In this document: piece by piece, positions 27,982 through 36,666 of the stretch
How positions within the stretch are numbered: the first letter of the stretch is position 1
Layout of the letters: each line of letters begins with the position of its first letter
DNA from: Psychroflexus salis
Lineage (GTDB): Bacteria; Bacteroidota; Bacteroidia; Flavobacteriales; Flavobacteriaceae
DNA: 64,000 bases
Direction: 5' to 3'
Assembly (NCBI RefSeq): GCF_014640175.1
Contig: NZ_BMGL01000001.1
Coordinates: 230,889-294,888, forward strand
Notes under the pieces: model-generated
The model's input: only the letters and a program-made list of their open reading frames with translations
What the model was told of the DNA's origin: nothing
Databases searched by the model: none
Position numbers and translations under genes: made by a program

Positions 27982-28788
27982 TTAAGTTTTAGAGCTAACA
28001 GCTGAAGTTTCATTTTTGTAATTTCGGATAAGTAAAAGAACTAAAGGGAGTGTAAAATGGGGCACACGAATTAAAAACTCTACGTAATTTAATATACTCG
28101 CATCAAGTACGCGTAGCATGGCAGTTAAAAACCCCCAAAAAATAAGCCAATACAAGAGGTAATTCGATGACTTTATCATTACTAAAACAGCAACTGCAAC
28201 ATCGATAACTCCTATGATGTTCAAAAACTGTTCGGCGTCTTTTTGCTTCATAGGAATAGCGGAAAAATCTCTAAAAAACCCAAGAATATAATCAATATAG
28301 ACTCCATTTTTTAAGAAGCAACCTATCCCGTGGGATAAAAAAATTAAGAAAACAGAAAACTGAATAGACAGTAAAAACCATCGGTTAAATTTTGCCTTCC
28401 TGTTGTAAAAATGGTGGATACTAATCAAAGTAAGAATTGGAAGCCACCATTTAGAAATGGCTGAAATAAGCGACAATTCTAAAAATGCCTTACCACCATT
28501 GGCATAACTCAGTAAACTATACAAAACAAGAAAAGTACTAATCAACCATAAGCTTAGTTTGTAAGTGGATTTAAAAAACACCCCAATCAAACAAAAAAGT
28601 AAAAGGATGGCAATACTTTTTTCTATCCAAAAAGAAAACTGCTCACTAAATCCATTTTCTACCACTAATACAGAGCTGATAACTGCTCCCTTATATAGCT
28701 TTAAGCAAAACGCAAGAATATAGAAAACAAGTGTGATTTTAAAAATAGTTGCAATTGTAGTGAGTTTATAAAAATTGACGCTACTCAT
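27982..28788 (-). CDS. Multi-pass membrane protein of the phosphate cassette
   Basis: About 268 residues with seven or eight hydrophobic helices (for example IFKITLVFYILAFCLKL, SIAILLLFCLIGVFF, FSVFLIFLSHGIGCF, LPLVLLLI). I do not recognise a named family; some segments recall DoxX-like proteins. The start at 28788 (MSSVNFYKL) overlaps the end of the phosphatase gene by 8 bp, which indicates translational coupling; an upstream ATG at 28809 would give 7 more residues. Its role is presumably linked to the phosphatase, but no catalytic motif is visible. Confidence 0.7.
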   Translation of the reverse strand: MSSVNFYKLTTIATIFKITLVFYILAFCLKLYKGAVISSVLVVENGFSEQFSFWIEKSIAILLLFCLIGVFFKSTYKLSLWLISTFLVLYSLLSYANGGKAFLELSLISAISKWWLPILTLISIHHFYNRKAKFNRWFLLSIQFSVFLIFLSHGIGCFLKNGVYIDYILGFFRDFSAIPMKQKDAEQFLNIIGVIDVAVAVLVMIKSSNYLLYWLIFWGFLTAMLRVLDASILNYVEFLIRVPHFTLPLVLLLIRNYKNETSAVSSKT

Positions 28789-30094
28789 GCACTTCACTTT
28801 TGGTTTCAAAAACTTTGGATGTTACAGAAAAGCTGTGTAATGTGTCTTGCTCAATTCCAAAGGCAGTCACATTAGCAATGGTATCATCAACTGAAATTTT
28901 CCATAAATGATGTTTAGCTTCCACTATGCTTTCCTCATCAAAAAACCACCTCTCTGGAAATGGTTCTCGTTGAGGTACACCTAAGCCACCTTCACCAATG
29001 TAAATAATACCCTTAGGGTCAATTTTTCCATCTAAAATAGGAGCTGTTTTTTTAAGCGAATGCCCGTCTGATTCAAGAGCCATACTTATTTTGTGTTTTT
29101 CAAATAAAGGCACCCAGTATTTTCTTACGTGATAAAAATCTTCTCGGTTAAAATCCTTGACAGCAGGATAGGCAGGTTTATGGTATTGGACAAACATCCA
29201 ATTATTTTTGGCACGGTGTTCTTCTAAGGTCTCTTCTAAAAATTCTAATTGATCTCCTGCCATACTCGTTTCAGTATTAAGTGTAAGCAGTGCTGATGTT
29301 GGGGTAATCTGGGTCATAAAAAAATAACCATCGCTATGTTCATTAGATATTTCACCCAACCAGAAGTTTTCAAGAAAACCTATTTCATGTTCATGATTTC
29401 CTCGAGTTAAGATTAAAGGTAAAATCCGTTTATCTTTGGTAATGGTGAGTTCATGGTCTTCAAACCAATAGTATAAATGTCGCCAATCTGCAGTTGTACA
29501 ATAATCGCCTCCATGAGCAAATGCCAAAATCGAAGGGTCTTCTTCAGTCATTTTAGCAATCATTTTATTCATTTTTTGTCTTTCAATTAAAGGTGTTCTT
29601 CCTGCAAAACGAGGTTTTTTTCCTCCTAATCGAGAATCGCCTCCAGAAATGATTGAGTAAGACTGATCTTTTTCTGGTGCGGTTATAAAATAATATATGT
29701 CAGAACAAGTGTTGTCTGTACAAAATTTGAAATAGTATGTTGTAGAAGAATTTAAATTCTTTAATTCTGCATGATGGTAGTAGGCTTCTGGAACTCCTTC
29801 CTCATAATCCATAGAGCGCATGGTTATTTTTCCTTCCTTAAGACTTTTTGATTGAAGAGTGTTTTTATTTAGTTGTTTATTAGTTCCGAAAACTACATAG
29901 TTATCTGTACCAAAAACACTGCTCGTCCAAGAAACAATGGCATGTTCAGATGGCTTTTCAGTCCAAATAACACGCGGGTGCATGACTTCAACATTTACTT
30001 TTAAAGTGTTTTTGTTTTGATGTTGATTTTCACTACAACACAAAAAGCTTACGATGCAACTTGAAATAACAATAAATTTGAATAGGGTTTTCAC
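28781..30094 (-). CDS. Purple-acid-phosphatase-like metallophosphoesterase lipoprotein
   Basis: A 437-residue lipoprotein (signal ending VSFLCC, Cys19/20). An N-terminal fibronectin-III-like domain (about 38-140; HAIVSWTSSV, STTYYFKFC) is followed by a calcineurin-like phosphoesterase domain. Metal-ligand motifs in order are GGDSR (Asp153), HGGDY (Asp197), RGNHEHE (Asn233, His234), VQYHKP (His305) and DGHS (His345). The first motif is GGDSR instead of the usual GDxG, so the second metal site may differ. It probably strips phosphate from organic esters outside the inner membrane, matching the phytase. Confidence 0.87.
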   Translation of the reverse strand: MKTLFKFIVISSCIVSFLCCSENQHQNKNTLKVNVEVMHPRVIWTEKPSEHAIVSWTSSVFGTDNYVVFGTNKQLNKNTLQSKSLKEGKITMRSMDYEEGVPEAYYHHAELKNLNSSTTYYFKFCTDNTCSDIYYFITAPEKDQSYSIISGGDSRLGGKKPRFAGRTPLIERQKMNKMIAKMTEEDPSILAFAHGGDYCTTADWRHLYYWFEDHELTITKDKRILPLILTRGNHEHEIGFLENFWLGEISNEHSDGYFFMTQITPTSALLTLNTETSMAGDQLEFLEETLEEHRAKNNWMFVQYHKPAYPAVKDFNREDFYHVRKYWVPLFEKHKISMALESDGHSLKKTAPILDGKIDPKGIIYIGEGGLGVPQREPFPERWFFDEESIVEAKHHLWKISVDDTIANVTAFGIEQDTLHSFSVTSKVFETKSEVHE

Positions 30095-30123
30095 AAGAGT
30101 TAAATTTGAATTAGTTCTTAACT

Positions 30124-30131
30124 CAAATTTA
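30124..30131 (-). promoter_or_regulatory. TAnnTTTG promoter element of the metallophosphatase gene
   Basis: TAAATTTG on the minus strand ends 29 bases before the ATG at 30094. A GAGTTAA/TTAACTC inverted repeat (30097-30124) lies between it and the start. Confidence 0.45.
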
Positions 30132-30183
30132 GCGAATTCTACTAATTAATTTTATAAGCGGGAATTATCAAATTGTTAATGAT

Positions 30184-31719
30184 TTACCCCATCCAATTTT
30201 TAAAACTCACTTCTTTAGCAATAATAGAGTTGAGTTCTTCTATTTTAACGCGTTTTTGTTCCATGCTATCGCGATGACGAATGGTTACGCAGCCATCTTC
30301 TTTGGTTTCATGGTCAACGGTAATGCAAAATGGAGTTCCAGCTGCATCTTGACGGCGGTAGCGTCTTCCTACGGCATCTTTTTCGTCGTAGGCTACATTG
30401 AAATCCCATTTCAATTGGTCAACAATTTCATGAGCAATTTCAGGTAATCCATCACGCTTCAATAAAGGAAAAACAGCTGCTTTTACAGGAGCTAAAATCG
30501 AAGGAATTTTAAGTACTGTTCTGCTAGAACCATCTGCTAATTCTTCATCCTGAAGTGCAGTGGCAAAAACGGCTAAAAACATTCTATCTAAACCTATAGA
30601 AGTTTCAATTACAAAAGGAACATAATTTTTATTGAGTTCTGGATCGAAAAATTGCAGCTTTTTTCCCGACATTTTTTCATGTGCTTTTAAGTCGAAGTCG
30701 GTTCTAGAGTGTATTCCTTCTAGTTCTTTAAATCCAAAAGGAAAATTAAATTCAATATCGGTTGCTGCATTGGCATAATGGGCTAATTTTTCATGGTCGT
30801 GAAAACGGTAATTTTCTTCACCTAAACCAAGCGATCGATGCCATTTTTGGCGTTGTTCTTTCCAATATTCAAACCATTTTAGTTCATCTCCTGGACGCAC
30901 AAAATATTGCATTTCCATTTGCTCGAATTCTCTTTGACGGAAAATAAATTGTCGAGCTACTATTTCATTCCTAAAAGCTTTTCCTATTTGGGCAATTCCA
31001 AAAGGAATTTTCATTCGGCCTGTTTTTAGCACATTAGCAAAGTTGACAAAAATACCTTGTGCCGTTTCTGGACGCAGGTATAAATCGGATGCAGAATCTG
31101 CAGAAGCACCTAATTTAGTACCAAACATTAAATTGAATTGCTTTACTTCTGTCCAATTTCTAGAACCACTTTCTGGGCAAGCAATCTCTAATTCTTCAAT
31201 CAAGTTTTTTACATCGACCAAGTTTTCCGCTTCAAGCGATTTGGCCATGCGTTGTAAAATTTCTTTTTGTTGAGCTCGGTATTTTACAACTCGTGGATGG
31301 GTGGCAACAAATTGGGTTTCATCAAAATCATCGCCAAAACGTTTTTTAGCTTTTGTAATTTCCTTTTGTGCTTTTTGTTCTAATTTTTCGCAATAATCTT
31401 CAATTAGCACATCGGCACGGTAGCGTTTTTTAGAATCTTTATTATCAATTAACGGATCATTAAAAGCATCTACGTGGCCAGAAGCTTTCCAAGTTTTAGG
31501 ATGCATTAAAATTGCCGCATCTAAGCCTACAATTTCTTCATGCAATTGTACCATGCTTCTCCACCAATATTCTTTTATATTCTTTTTAAGTTCTGCCCCG
31601 TTTTGACCATAGTCGTATACTGCACTTAAACCATCGTATATTTCACTGGAAGAAAAAATATAGCCATACTCTTTAGCATGGGCTATAACTTGTTTGAATT
31701 TATCTTGATTATTTGCCAT
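30184..31719 (-). CDS. glyS: Glycyl-tRNA synthetase (dimeric, class II)
   Basis: A 511-residue alpha2-type glycyl-tRNA synthetase. It has the N-terminal motif KQVIAHAKEYGYIFSSSEIY, motif 2 around GKAFRNEIVARQFIFRQRE, GIHSRTDFDLKAHEK, motif 3 ETSIGLDRMFLAVFA, and a C-terminal anticodon-binding domain (about 400-511). It charges tRNA-Gly. The last 147 bp are duplicated at 23658-23804 beyond the phosphate cassette, which therefore sits exactly at the 3' end of this gene. The gene itself is full length. Confidence 0.97.
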   Translation of the reverse strand: MANNQDKFKQVIAHAKEYGYIFSSSEIYDGLSAVYDYGQNGAELKKNIKEYWWRSMVQLHEEIVGLDAAILMHPKTWKASGHVDAFNDPLIDNKDSKKRYRADVLIEDYCEKLEQKAQKEITKAKKRFGDDFDETQFVATHPRVVKYRAQQKEILQRMAKSLEAENLVDVKNLIEELEIACPESGSRNWTEVKQFNLMFGTKLGASADSASDLYLRPETAQGIFVNFANVLKTGRMKIPFGIAQIGKAFRNEIVARQFIFRQREFEQMEMQYFVRPGDELKWFEYWKEQRQKWHRSLGLGEENYRFHDHEKLAHYANAATDIEFNFPFGFKELEGIHSRTDFDLKAHEKMSGKKLQFFDPELNKNYVPFVIETSIGLDRMFLAVFATALQDEELADGSSRTVLKIPSILAPVKAAVFPLLKRDGLPEIAHEIVDQLKWDFNVAYDEKDAVGRRYRRQDAAGTPFCITVDHETKEDGCVTIRHRDSMEQKRVKIEELNSIIAKEVSFKNWMG

Positions 31720-31723
31720 AGCG

Positions 31724-31731
31724 CAAAAATA
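31724..31731 (-). promoter_or_regulatory. TAnnTTTG promoter element of glyS, very close to the start codon
   Basis: TATTTTTG on the minus strand is followed by only four bases and then the glyS ATG, which implies a leaderless or nearly leaderless transcript. Confidence 0.55.
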
Positions 31732-32027
31732 GGAAATAGAAATTGTACAGAAGCCATTCTAAAAAGTGTTTTTTATTTATAATTAAATTGTCGTCTGTTA
31801 AAAGACAAAAGTCTTGCTTCGAGAAGTTTAGCTAAGTAAGTTCTGTAAACTCAACACGGGTGTTTCGATTAGACTTAACAAAAATCGCTAAAAGAAATAA
31901 GTTTTTTTTTGTTGAACGCTAATGGTATAATTTATTAAAGATTATCTAGAAAAAGAAAACTTTCAAATTAAAAAGTAAGAATTCCATAAAAAAGAAATCT
32001 ATAAATTTCGCATTCCATAGAATAAAG
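31732..32027. other. AT-rich spacer between glyS and the export operon
   Basis: About 300 bp between divergent promoters. It contains long A- and T-runs but no coding-like frame, convincing hairpin or repeat of genes in the window. Confidence 0.45.
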
Positions 32028-32035
32028 TATATTTG
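32028..32035 (+). promoter_or_regulatory. TAnnTTTG promoter element of the polysaccharide export operon
   Basis: TATATTTG is followed by four bases and the ATG at 32040, again the leaderless-type spacing. Confidence 0.55.
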
Positions 32036-32039
32036 CTGT

Positions 32040-32801
32040 ATGAAAAAATTATTTGTAATCCTACTCGCTTTGAGTTTAGTAGGTTGCGCATTACGAAAAG
32101 ATGTTGCCTACTACCAAGATATCGATGAAAAAAAATTCACTCCACTACCTGAAATTAATTCTCATCAAGTAATTCAAGTTAACGACATCTTGAATATTAA
32201 ACTCACTTCTCTTAACCCTGAATCTGTGGCTCCTTTTAGTTTTGAAGGAGGAGATGGTCAAATGCGACCGCAGCAAATTGAAGTTTTACGATTATCTGGT
32301 TATATTGTAGACGCAGACGGGTTTATTGAATACCCACATATAGGGAATATTTACTTAAAAGGTAAAACCACTATCGAAGCGCAAAATATTATAAAAGAAG
32401 CTGTACAGGACGAAGTTAAAAATCCCAATGTTAAGGTAAGTTTGCTGAATTATAAATTTACAATTCAAGGCGAAGTTAGGATGCCAGGAACCTACGAAAT
32501 TTTAGAAGAAAACATTACATTACCGCAAGCTTTAGGTATGGCAGGAGATTTAACCATTAACGGAAGAAGAGATAATGTAACTATAATTCGTCACGATGGA
32601 GATGAACGAATTGTAAAGCGAATCAATCTTACTCAAACCGATTGGATGGACACTCCGTTTTATTACGTAAAACAAAACGATATTATCTATGTTGAACCCA
32701 ATAATCCACGCGTTAAGTCTGCAGGTTTTATTGGAAATGTAGGGACAGTTATATCAGTTTTTTCAATTATACTGAGTACAGTTGTAATTCTTAGTCGTTA
32801 A
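32040..32801 (+). CDS. Wza-like polysaccharide export lipoprotein
   Basis: A 253-residue outer-membrane export protein with lipobox (LSLVGC, Cys16). The Poly_export domain starts at about residue 42 (VIQVNDILNIKLTSLNPES) and is followed by an SLBB domain (VKVSLLNYKFTIQGEVRMPG, about 140-160). The C-terminal hydrophobic segment VGTVISVFSIILSTVVIL fits a membrane-anchoring helix. It should form the outer-membrane exit for a capsule or exopolysaccharide with the Wzc-like partner encoded 5 bp downstream. Confidence 0.92.
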   Translation: MKKLFVILLALSLVGCALRKDVAYYQDIDEKKFTPLPEINSHQVIQVNDILNIKLTSLNPESVAPFSFEGGDGQMRPQQIEVLRLSGYIVDADGFIEYPHIGNIYLKGKTTIEAQNIIKEAVQDEVKNPNVKVSLLNYKFTIQGEVRMPGTYEILEENITLPQALGMAGDLTINGRRDNVTIIRHDGDERIVKRINLTQTDWMDTPFYYVKQNDIIYVEPNNPRVKSAGFIGNVGTVISVFSIILSTVVILSR

Positions 32802-32806
32802 ATATT

Positions 32807-35176
32807 ATGATGGAAAATCAATCTCAAAATTCGCCACAGTTGGAATCGAATGATGCAGAAGACATCAAAAAACTTTTAATTAAATATTTACGCTACTGGC
32901 CTGCATTTATATTGTCGGCAGTTATTTTTGTTTCTGGCGCATTTATTTATTTACGTTATACACCTAACGTATATCAAACCAGTGCTAAAATTAAAGTCTT
33001 AAAAGATCAAGGCGGGATTGATATGAGTGGCTTTCAAGGATCTTCTCCTTTAATTGATTTAAGCAAAGTAAACCTAGATAACGAAGCCGAAATTTTAAAA
33101 TCAAGACGTTTGGCTGAAAATGTAATCGAAAACCTTGGCTTACAAACACAATTTTACTCGCAAGGAACTATCAAAACATTTTTACTTTGGGGGAATGAAA
33201 TTCCTTTTCAAGTAGCTTGGAATCTTGATCAAAAAAGAAGTACGCCACAATTTGAACTTACATTAATTAACCAAAATGAGTTCAAATTATTTGAAACTGA
33301 GTCAGAGTTTAAAGGAACATTTCAATTTGGTGATTTAATAGAGTTTGAAGATTATTCGTTTAGCATACTAACTAAAGGTGAAGCTTCTTTAACCGAAAAC
33401 CTTGACGAAAACAAGGTGTATAAATTTAGCCATGCTGGTTTAGATAATGCCGTGACAAGACTTACTTCAAAAGTGAATGTAGAAAATGTAGGTGATAGAA
33501 GTGAGATTTTAAGAGTGAGCATGAATGGTGAAAATAAAGTTCAAAATGAAGCTATTATTAATAATCTAATCTACCAATTTAATAAAGATGGTGTAGATGA
33601 TAACAAGAAAATTGCAGAACAAACTGAAAAGTTTGCTAGTGAAAGACTAGAATTTCTTTTCGAAGAATTAGATACTGTAGAAACCGATTTGGTTGATTTT
33701 AAAAAAGAAAGCAACTTAGTGACAGTTGAAAGTAGTGTCACCGAATTATTCAGTAAAAATGCTACTGCAGAAGGTGAAGCTTTTAAAATAGCAACACAAT
33801 TACTCTTGGTTGAAGCGCTTCAACAACGCATTGAACAAATGGATAATTATGCGTTACTGCCAGCCAATATTGGTTTATCTGATGGAGAAGTGAATTCATT
33901 TATCGAAAAATATAACGAAATTGTATTAAAAAGGCAAGAACTCTTGGTTTCTTCAACTGAAAATTCATTGGTAATACAAGAAATAAACCAACAATTAAAA
34001 AGACTAAAACAAAATATAGTTAGAACGGTTGACGCTTACCAAAGTGGTTTAGAAATTTCAAAACGAAGGTTAGATCAAAAAGAACGTTCAACACAATCTA
34101 ATATTTCAAGCTTGCCCGAAAAGGAAAAAAGATTACGCGAAATTACAAGACAGCAGCTGGTAAAAGAACGCCTATACGTATTTTTACTTCAAAAAAGAGA
34201 AGAAGCTGCTTTAACTTCGGCAGTGATGTCTGACATTGCAAAAGTAGTAGATTATGCATACACAGCTCCTGTTCCTGTAAGTCCTAAATCTAGAATTGTA
34301 TTATTAGGTAGTTTTTTACTTTCGTTAATTTTACCTTTTGGTATTTTATACATTAAATTTTTACTAAACACTAAAATTAATGACAAAGAAGAGATAAAAA
34401 GCTACCTACCCAACTTACCAATTGCGGGAGAAATACCTTTACTAAATAAAAATGAAGATACTTTAATTCGAAAAAATTCTAGCGATGCTTTAGCTGAATC
34501 TTTTCGGATTTTGAGAACGAACTTAAACTTCATGGGGCTAAATAAAAATGGGGCTAAAATTATTTTTGTTACCTCTACGATGAAGGGCGAAGGAAAAACT
34601 TTTGCATCGATTAATCTTGCAGCAACTATTAGCACTACTCGATCTAAATGTTTATTAATAGGAGCAGACTTAAGAAACCCACAAATTCATAATTTCTTAA
34701 AAATTAAAAAAGACAGAGCTGGTTTAAGTAAGTTTTTATACGACGAAACTACAGCTATAGACGAATTAATTATTAAAAATCCATTACCAGATTTTAATCT
34801 TGATGTTGTGCTTTCTGGCGAAATACCTCCAAACCCATCAGAGTTATTAGTAGGTAATCGTTTTGAAGAGTTTTTAAATGAAGTAAAAAAAGATTACGAA
34901 TATATTATTGTAGATACTGCTCCAACTATTTTAGTAACCGACACCTTACTTATTTCAAAATATGCCGATATAACACTGTATACCATTAGAGCTAATTATA
35001 CAGACATTCAATTACTGGACCATGTAAGAGAAATAAGTAGTAGCAAAAAACTAAACAACATAGGCATTGTTTTTAATGGTGTTGAAAATACAGGAGCTTA
35101 CGCATATAATTACGGCTATGGCTATGGTTATCAAACTAGCACTAAAGCTAAAAGAAATAGACTGAAATTCTGGTAA
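32807..35176 (+). CDS. Wzc-like polysaccharide co-polymerase with BY-kinase domain
   Basis: A 789-residue Wzz/BY-kinase fusion. It has two membrane helices (about 33-52, FILSAVIFVSGAFIYL; about 500-520, LLGSFLLSLILPFGILY), a Wzz domain and periplasmic coiled coils between them. The cytoplasmic kinase has Walker A TSTMKGEGKTFAS (about 588), Walker A' LLIGADLRNP and Walker B YIIVDTAPT. The C-terminal tail has a tyrosine cluster (AYNYGYGYGYQ) for autophosphorylation. It controls chain length and export. No glycosyltransferase genes follow, so the rest of the pathway is elsewhere. Confidence 0.93.
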   Translation: MMENQSQNSPQLESNDAEDIKKLLIKYLRYWPAFILSAVIFVSGAFIYLRYTPNVYQTSAKIKVLKDQGGIDMSGFQGSSPLIDLSKVNLDNEAEILKSRRLAENVIENLGLQTQFYSQGTIKTFLLWGNEIPFQVAWNLDQKRSTPQFELTLINQNEFKLFETESEFKGTFQFGDLIEFEDYSFSILTKGEASLTENLDENKVYKFSHAGLDNAVTRLTSKVNVENVGDRSEILRVSMNGENKVQNEAIINNLIYQFNKDGVDDNKKIAEQTEKFASERLEFLFEELDTVETDLVDFKKESNLVTVESSVTELFSKNATAEGEAFKIATQLLLVEALQQRIEQMDNYALLPANIGLSDGEVNSFIEKYNEIVLKRQELLVSSTENSLVIQEINQQLKRLKQNIVRTVDAYQSGLEISKRRLDQKERSTQSNISSLPEKEKRLREITRQQLVKERLYVFLLQKREEAALTSAVMSDIAKVVDYAYTAPVPVSPKSRIVLLGSFLLSLILPFGILYIKFLLNTKINDKEEIKSYLPNLPIAGEIPLLNKNEDTLIRKNSSDALAESFRILRTNLNFMGLNKNGAKIIFVTSTMKGEGKTFASINLAATISTTRSKCLLIGADLRNPQIHNFLKIKKDRAGLSKFLYDETTAIDELIIKNPLPDFNLDVVLSGEIPPNPSELLVGNRFEEFLNEVKKDYEYIIVDTAPTILVTDTLLISKYADITLYTIRANYTDIQLLDHVREISSSKKLNNIGIVFNGVENTGAYAYNYGYGYGYQTSTKAKRNRLKFW

Positions 35177-35204
35177 AATTGTATAAGTATTAAACTTAAC
35201 AAAT

Positions 35205-35612
35205 ATGAGTTTTGATGTAATGATTATTGATAACGATAAAATGGTCTTGTTTATCCAAGAGAAAATAATGCAAATAAGCGGTTTTTCTAACAAACCGTAT
35301 AAATACGAAGATGCATCCAAAGCTTTAGGATATTTTAAGCCAACCACTAAAAATCATCAAAAAGTTAAAGATGTTGTTGTTTTTTTAGACATTAACATGC
35401 CTTATGTAAGTGGTTGGGAGTTTTTAGATGAATTGAAAAAATTAAAACTAGAACAAAAAATACATGTAATAGTTGTTACTTCTTCCATTGATTTAAGAGA
35501 TAAAGAAAATGCTTTTGAATACAATAATGTGGTAGATTACTTTATAAAACCTGTAACTACTGAAGATTTAGAAAAACTAAAACTAAATAAACGTATAAAA
35601 CATTTATTCTAA
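35205..35612 (+). CDS. Stand-alone receiver-domain response regulator
   Basis: A 135-residue CheY-like receiver with no output domain. The acidic pocket is Asp9/Asp11 (IIDNDK), the phosphoacceptor Asp62 (VFLDINMPYVSG), with Thr92 (VVTSS) and Lys115 (DYFIKP). It lies 28 bp after the kinase gene in the same direction and may be co-transcribed. Output is presumably through protein contact; the partner histidine kinase is not in the window. Confidence 0.9.
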   Translation: MSFDVMIIDNDKMVLFIQEKIMQISGFSNKPYKYEDASKALGYFKPTTKNHQKVKDVVVFLDINMPYVSGWEFLDELKKLKLEQKIHVIVVTSSIDLRDKENAFEYNNVVDYFIKPVTTEDLEKLKLNKRIKHLF

Positions 35613-35638
35613 ATTTTATAGTTTGGAACGATATTGGA

Positions 35639-35646
35639 TACATTTG
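35639..35646 (+). promoter_or_regulatory. TAnnTTTG promoter element of the DUF4837 gene
   Basis: TACATTTG ends 21 bases before the ATG at 35668. Confidence 0.5.
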
Positions 35647-35667
35647 TACTTTAAATTAAATTAAAGT

Positions 35668-36657
35668 ATGAAATTAGTTGCATCGTTCATTTTTTTAAGT
35701 TTTTTAATATGTATTTCTTGTAATACAAACAAATCGGATACAAAAAGAACAGCTAGTGAATCTTCTGGCAATATCAATTCTTTAAATATTATTATTGAAA
35801 ACGAAGATTGGAATGGAATGCTGGGCGAAAAAATACGCTCTGTATTTGCTGCAAATGTAGATGGCTTACCACAACAAGAACCGCTTTTTAATTTAAACCA
35901 TATTCCTCCTTCAAGTTTTTCTGGTTTTGCACGAAAAAACAGAACCTTCTTTAAAGTTGAACTTAACAAAACCAAACCTAAACATGTTTTTTTAAAAGAC
36001 TCTTTTGCTAGACCCCAAACAGGAATTTTAGTATCGGGTAACAGTAAAATAGAAGTTGCAAATTATATTGGCGAACATGCAAATTTGTTTATTAAAGAAT
36101 TTAAAGAAACCGAAATAACCGAACAACTTAGAAGAATTAGTAAATCTCCAAAAGATGATACTCCTCTTAAAGAAAACTTAGGTGTTAGTTTGTTGTTTCC
36201 AACCGCATATCGCTACGCAAAAGAAGAATCTAACTTTGTTTGGATGCGAAAGGACATTAAAAATGGCAGTATGGAATTAACCATTTACGAAGTTCCTATC
36301 AATGCTATTGAAAATAATAAAGATGTAATTTGTAATATAATTAACATTAGAGACTCTATCGGTAAAAAACATATTCCTGGACCGTCCGAAGGACAACATA
36401 TGATTACTGAAGAAGCTTTTGCACCCTATATTAATGAAATTAAGTTTAGAGGAAGAAAAGCATACGAAGTAAAAGGCACCTGGGAAGTAAAAGGAGCTTT
36501 TATGGCTGGACCATTTTTTACCTACGCTATTAAAGATGAAGCTAAACAACACTATATTATAGCCGAAGGCTTTGTTTTTAGACCATCCTACTCCAAGAGA
36601 GATCAAATCTTCGAAATTGAAGCGATTTTAAAATCGCTTCAATTTACCGAAGATTAG
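35668..36657 (+). CDS. DUF4837 family lipoprotein
   Basis: A 329-residue lipoprotein (LICISC, Cys18) that I assign to DUF4837, a Bacteroidota family of unknown function, from its overall pattern (early NIIIENEDWNGMLGEKIRS, later NLGVSLLFPTAYRYAKEE and KGTWEVKGAFMAGPF). No catalytic motif is visible. It is convergent with the thiamine-regulated receptor; the stop codons are 9 bp apart. Confidence 0.8.
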   Translation: MKLVASFIFLSFLICISCNTNKSDTKRTASESSGNINSLNIIIENEDWNGMLGEKIRSVFAANVDGLPQQEPLFNLNHIPPSSFSGFARKNRTFFKVELNKTKPKHVFLKDSFARPQTGILVSGNSKIEVANYIGEHANLFIKEFKETEITEQLRRISKSPKDDTPLKENLGVSLLFPTAYRYAKEESNFVWMRKDIKNGSMELTIYEVPINAIENNKDVICNIINIRDSIGKKHIPGPSEGQHMITEEAFAPYINEIKFRGRKAYEVKGTWEVKGAFMAGPFFTYAIKDEAKQHYIIAEGFVFRPSYSKRDQIFEIEAILKSLQFTED

Positions 36658-36666
36658 TATTACAAG

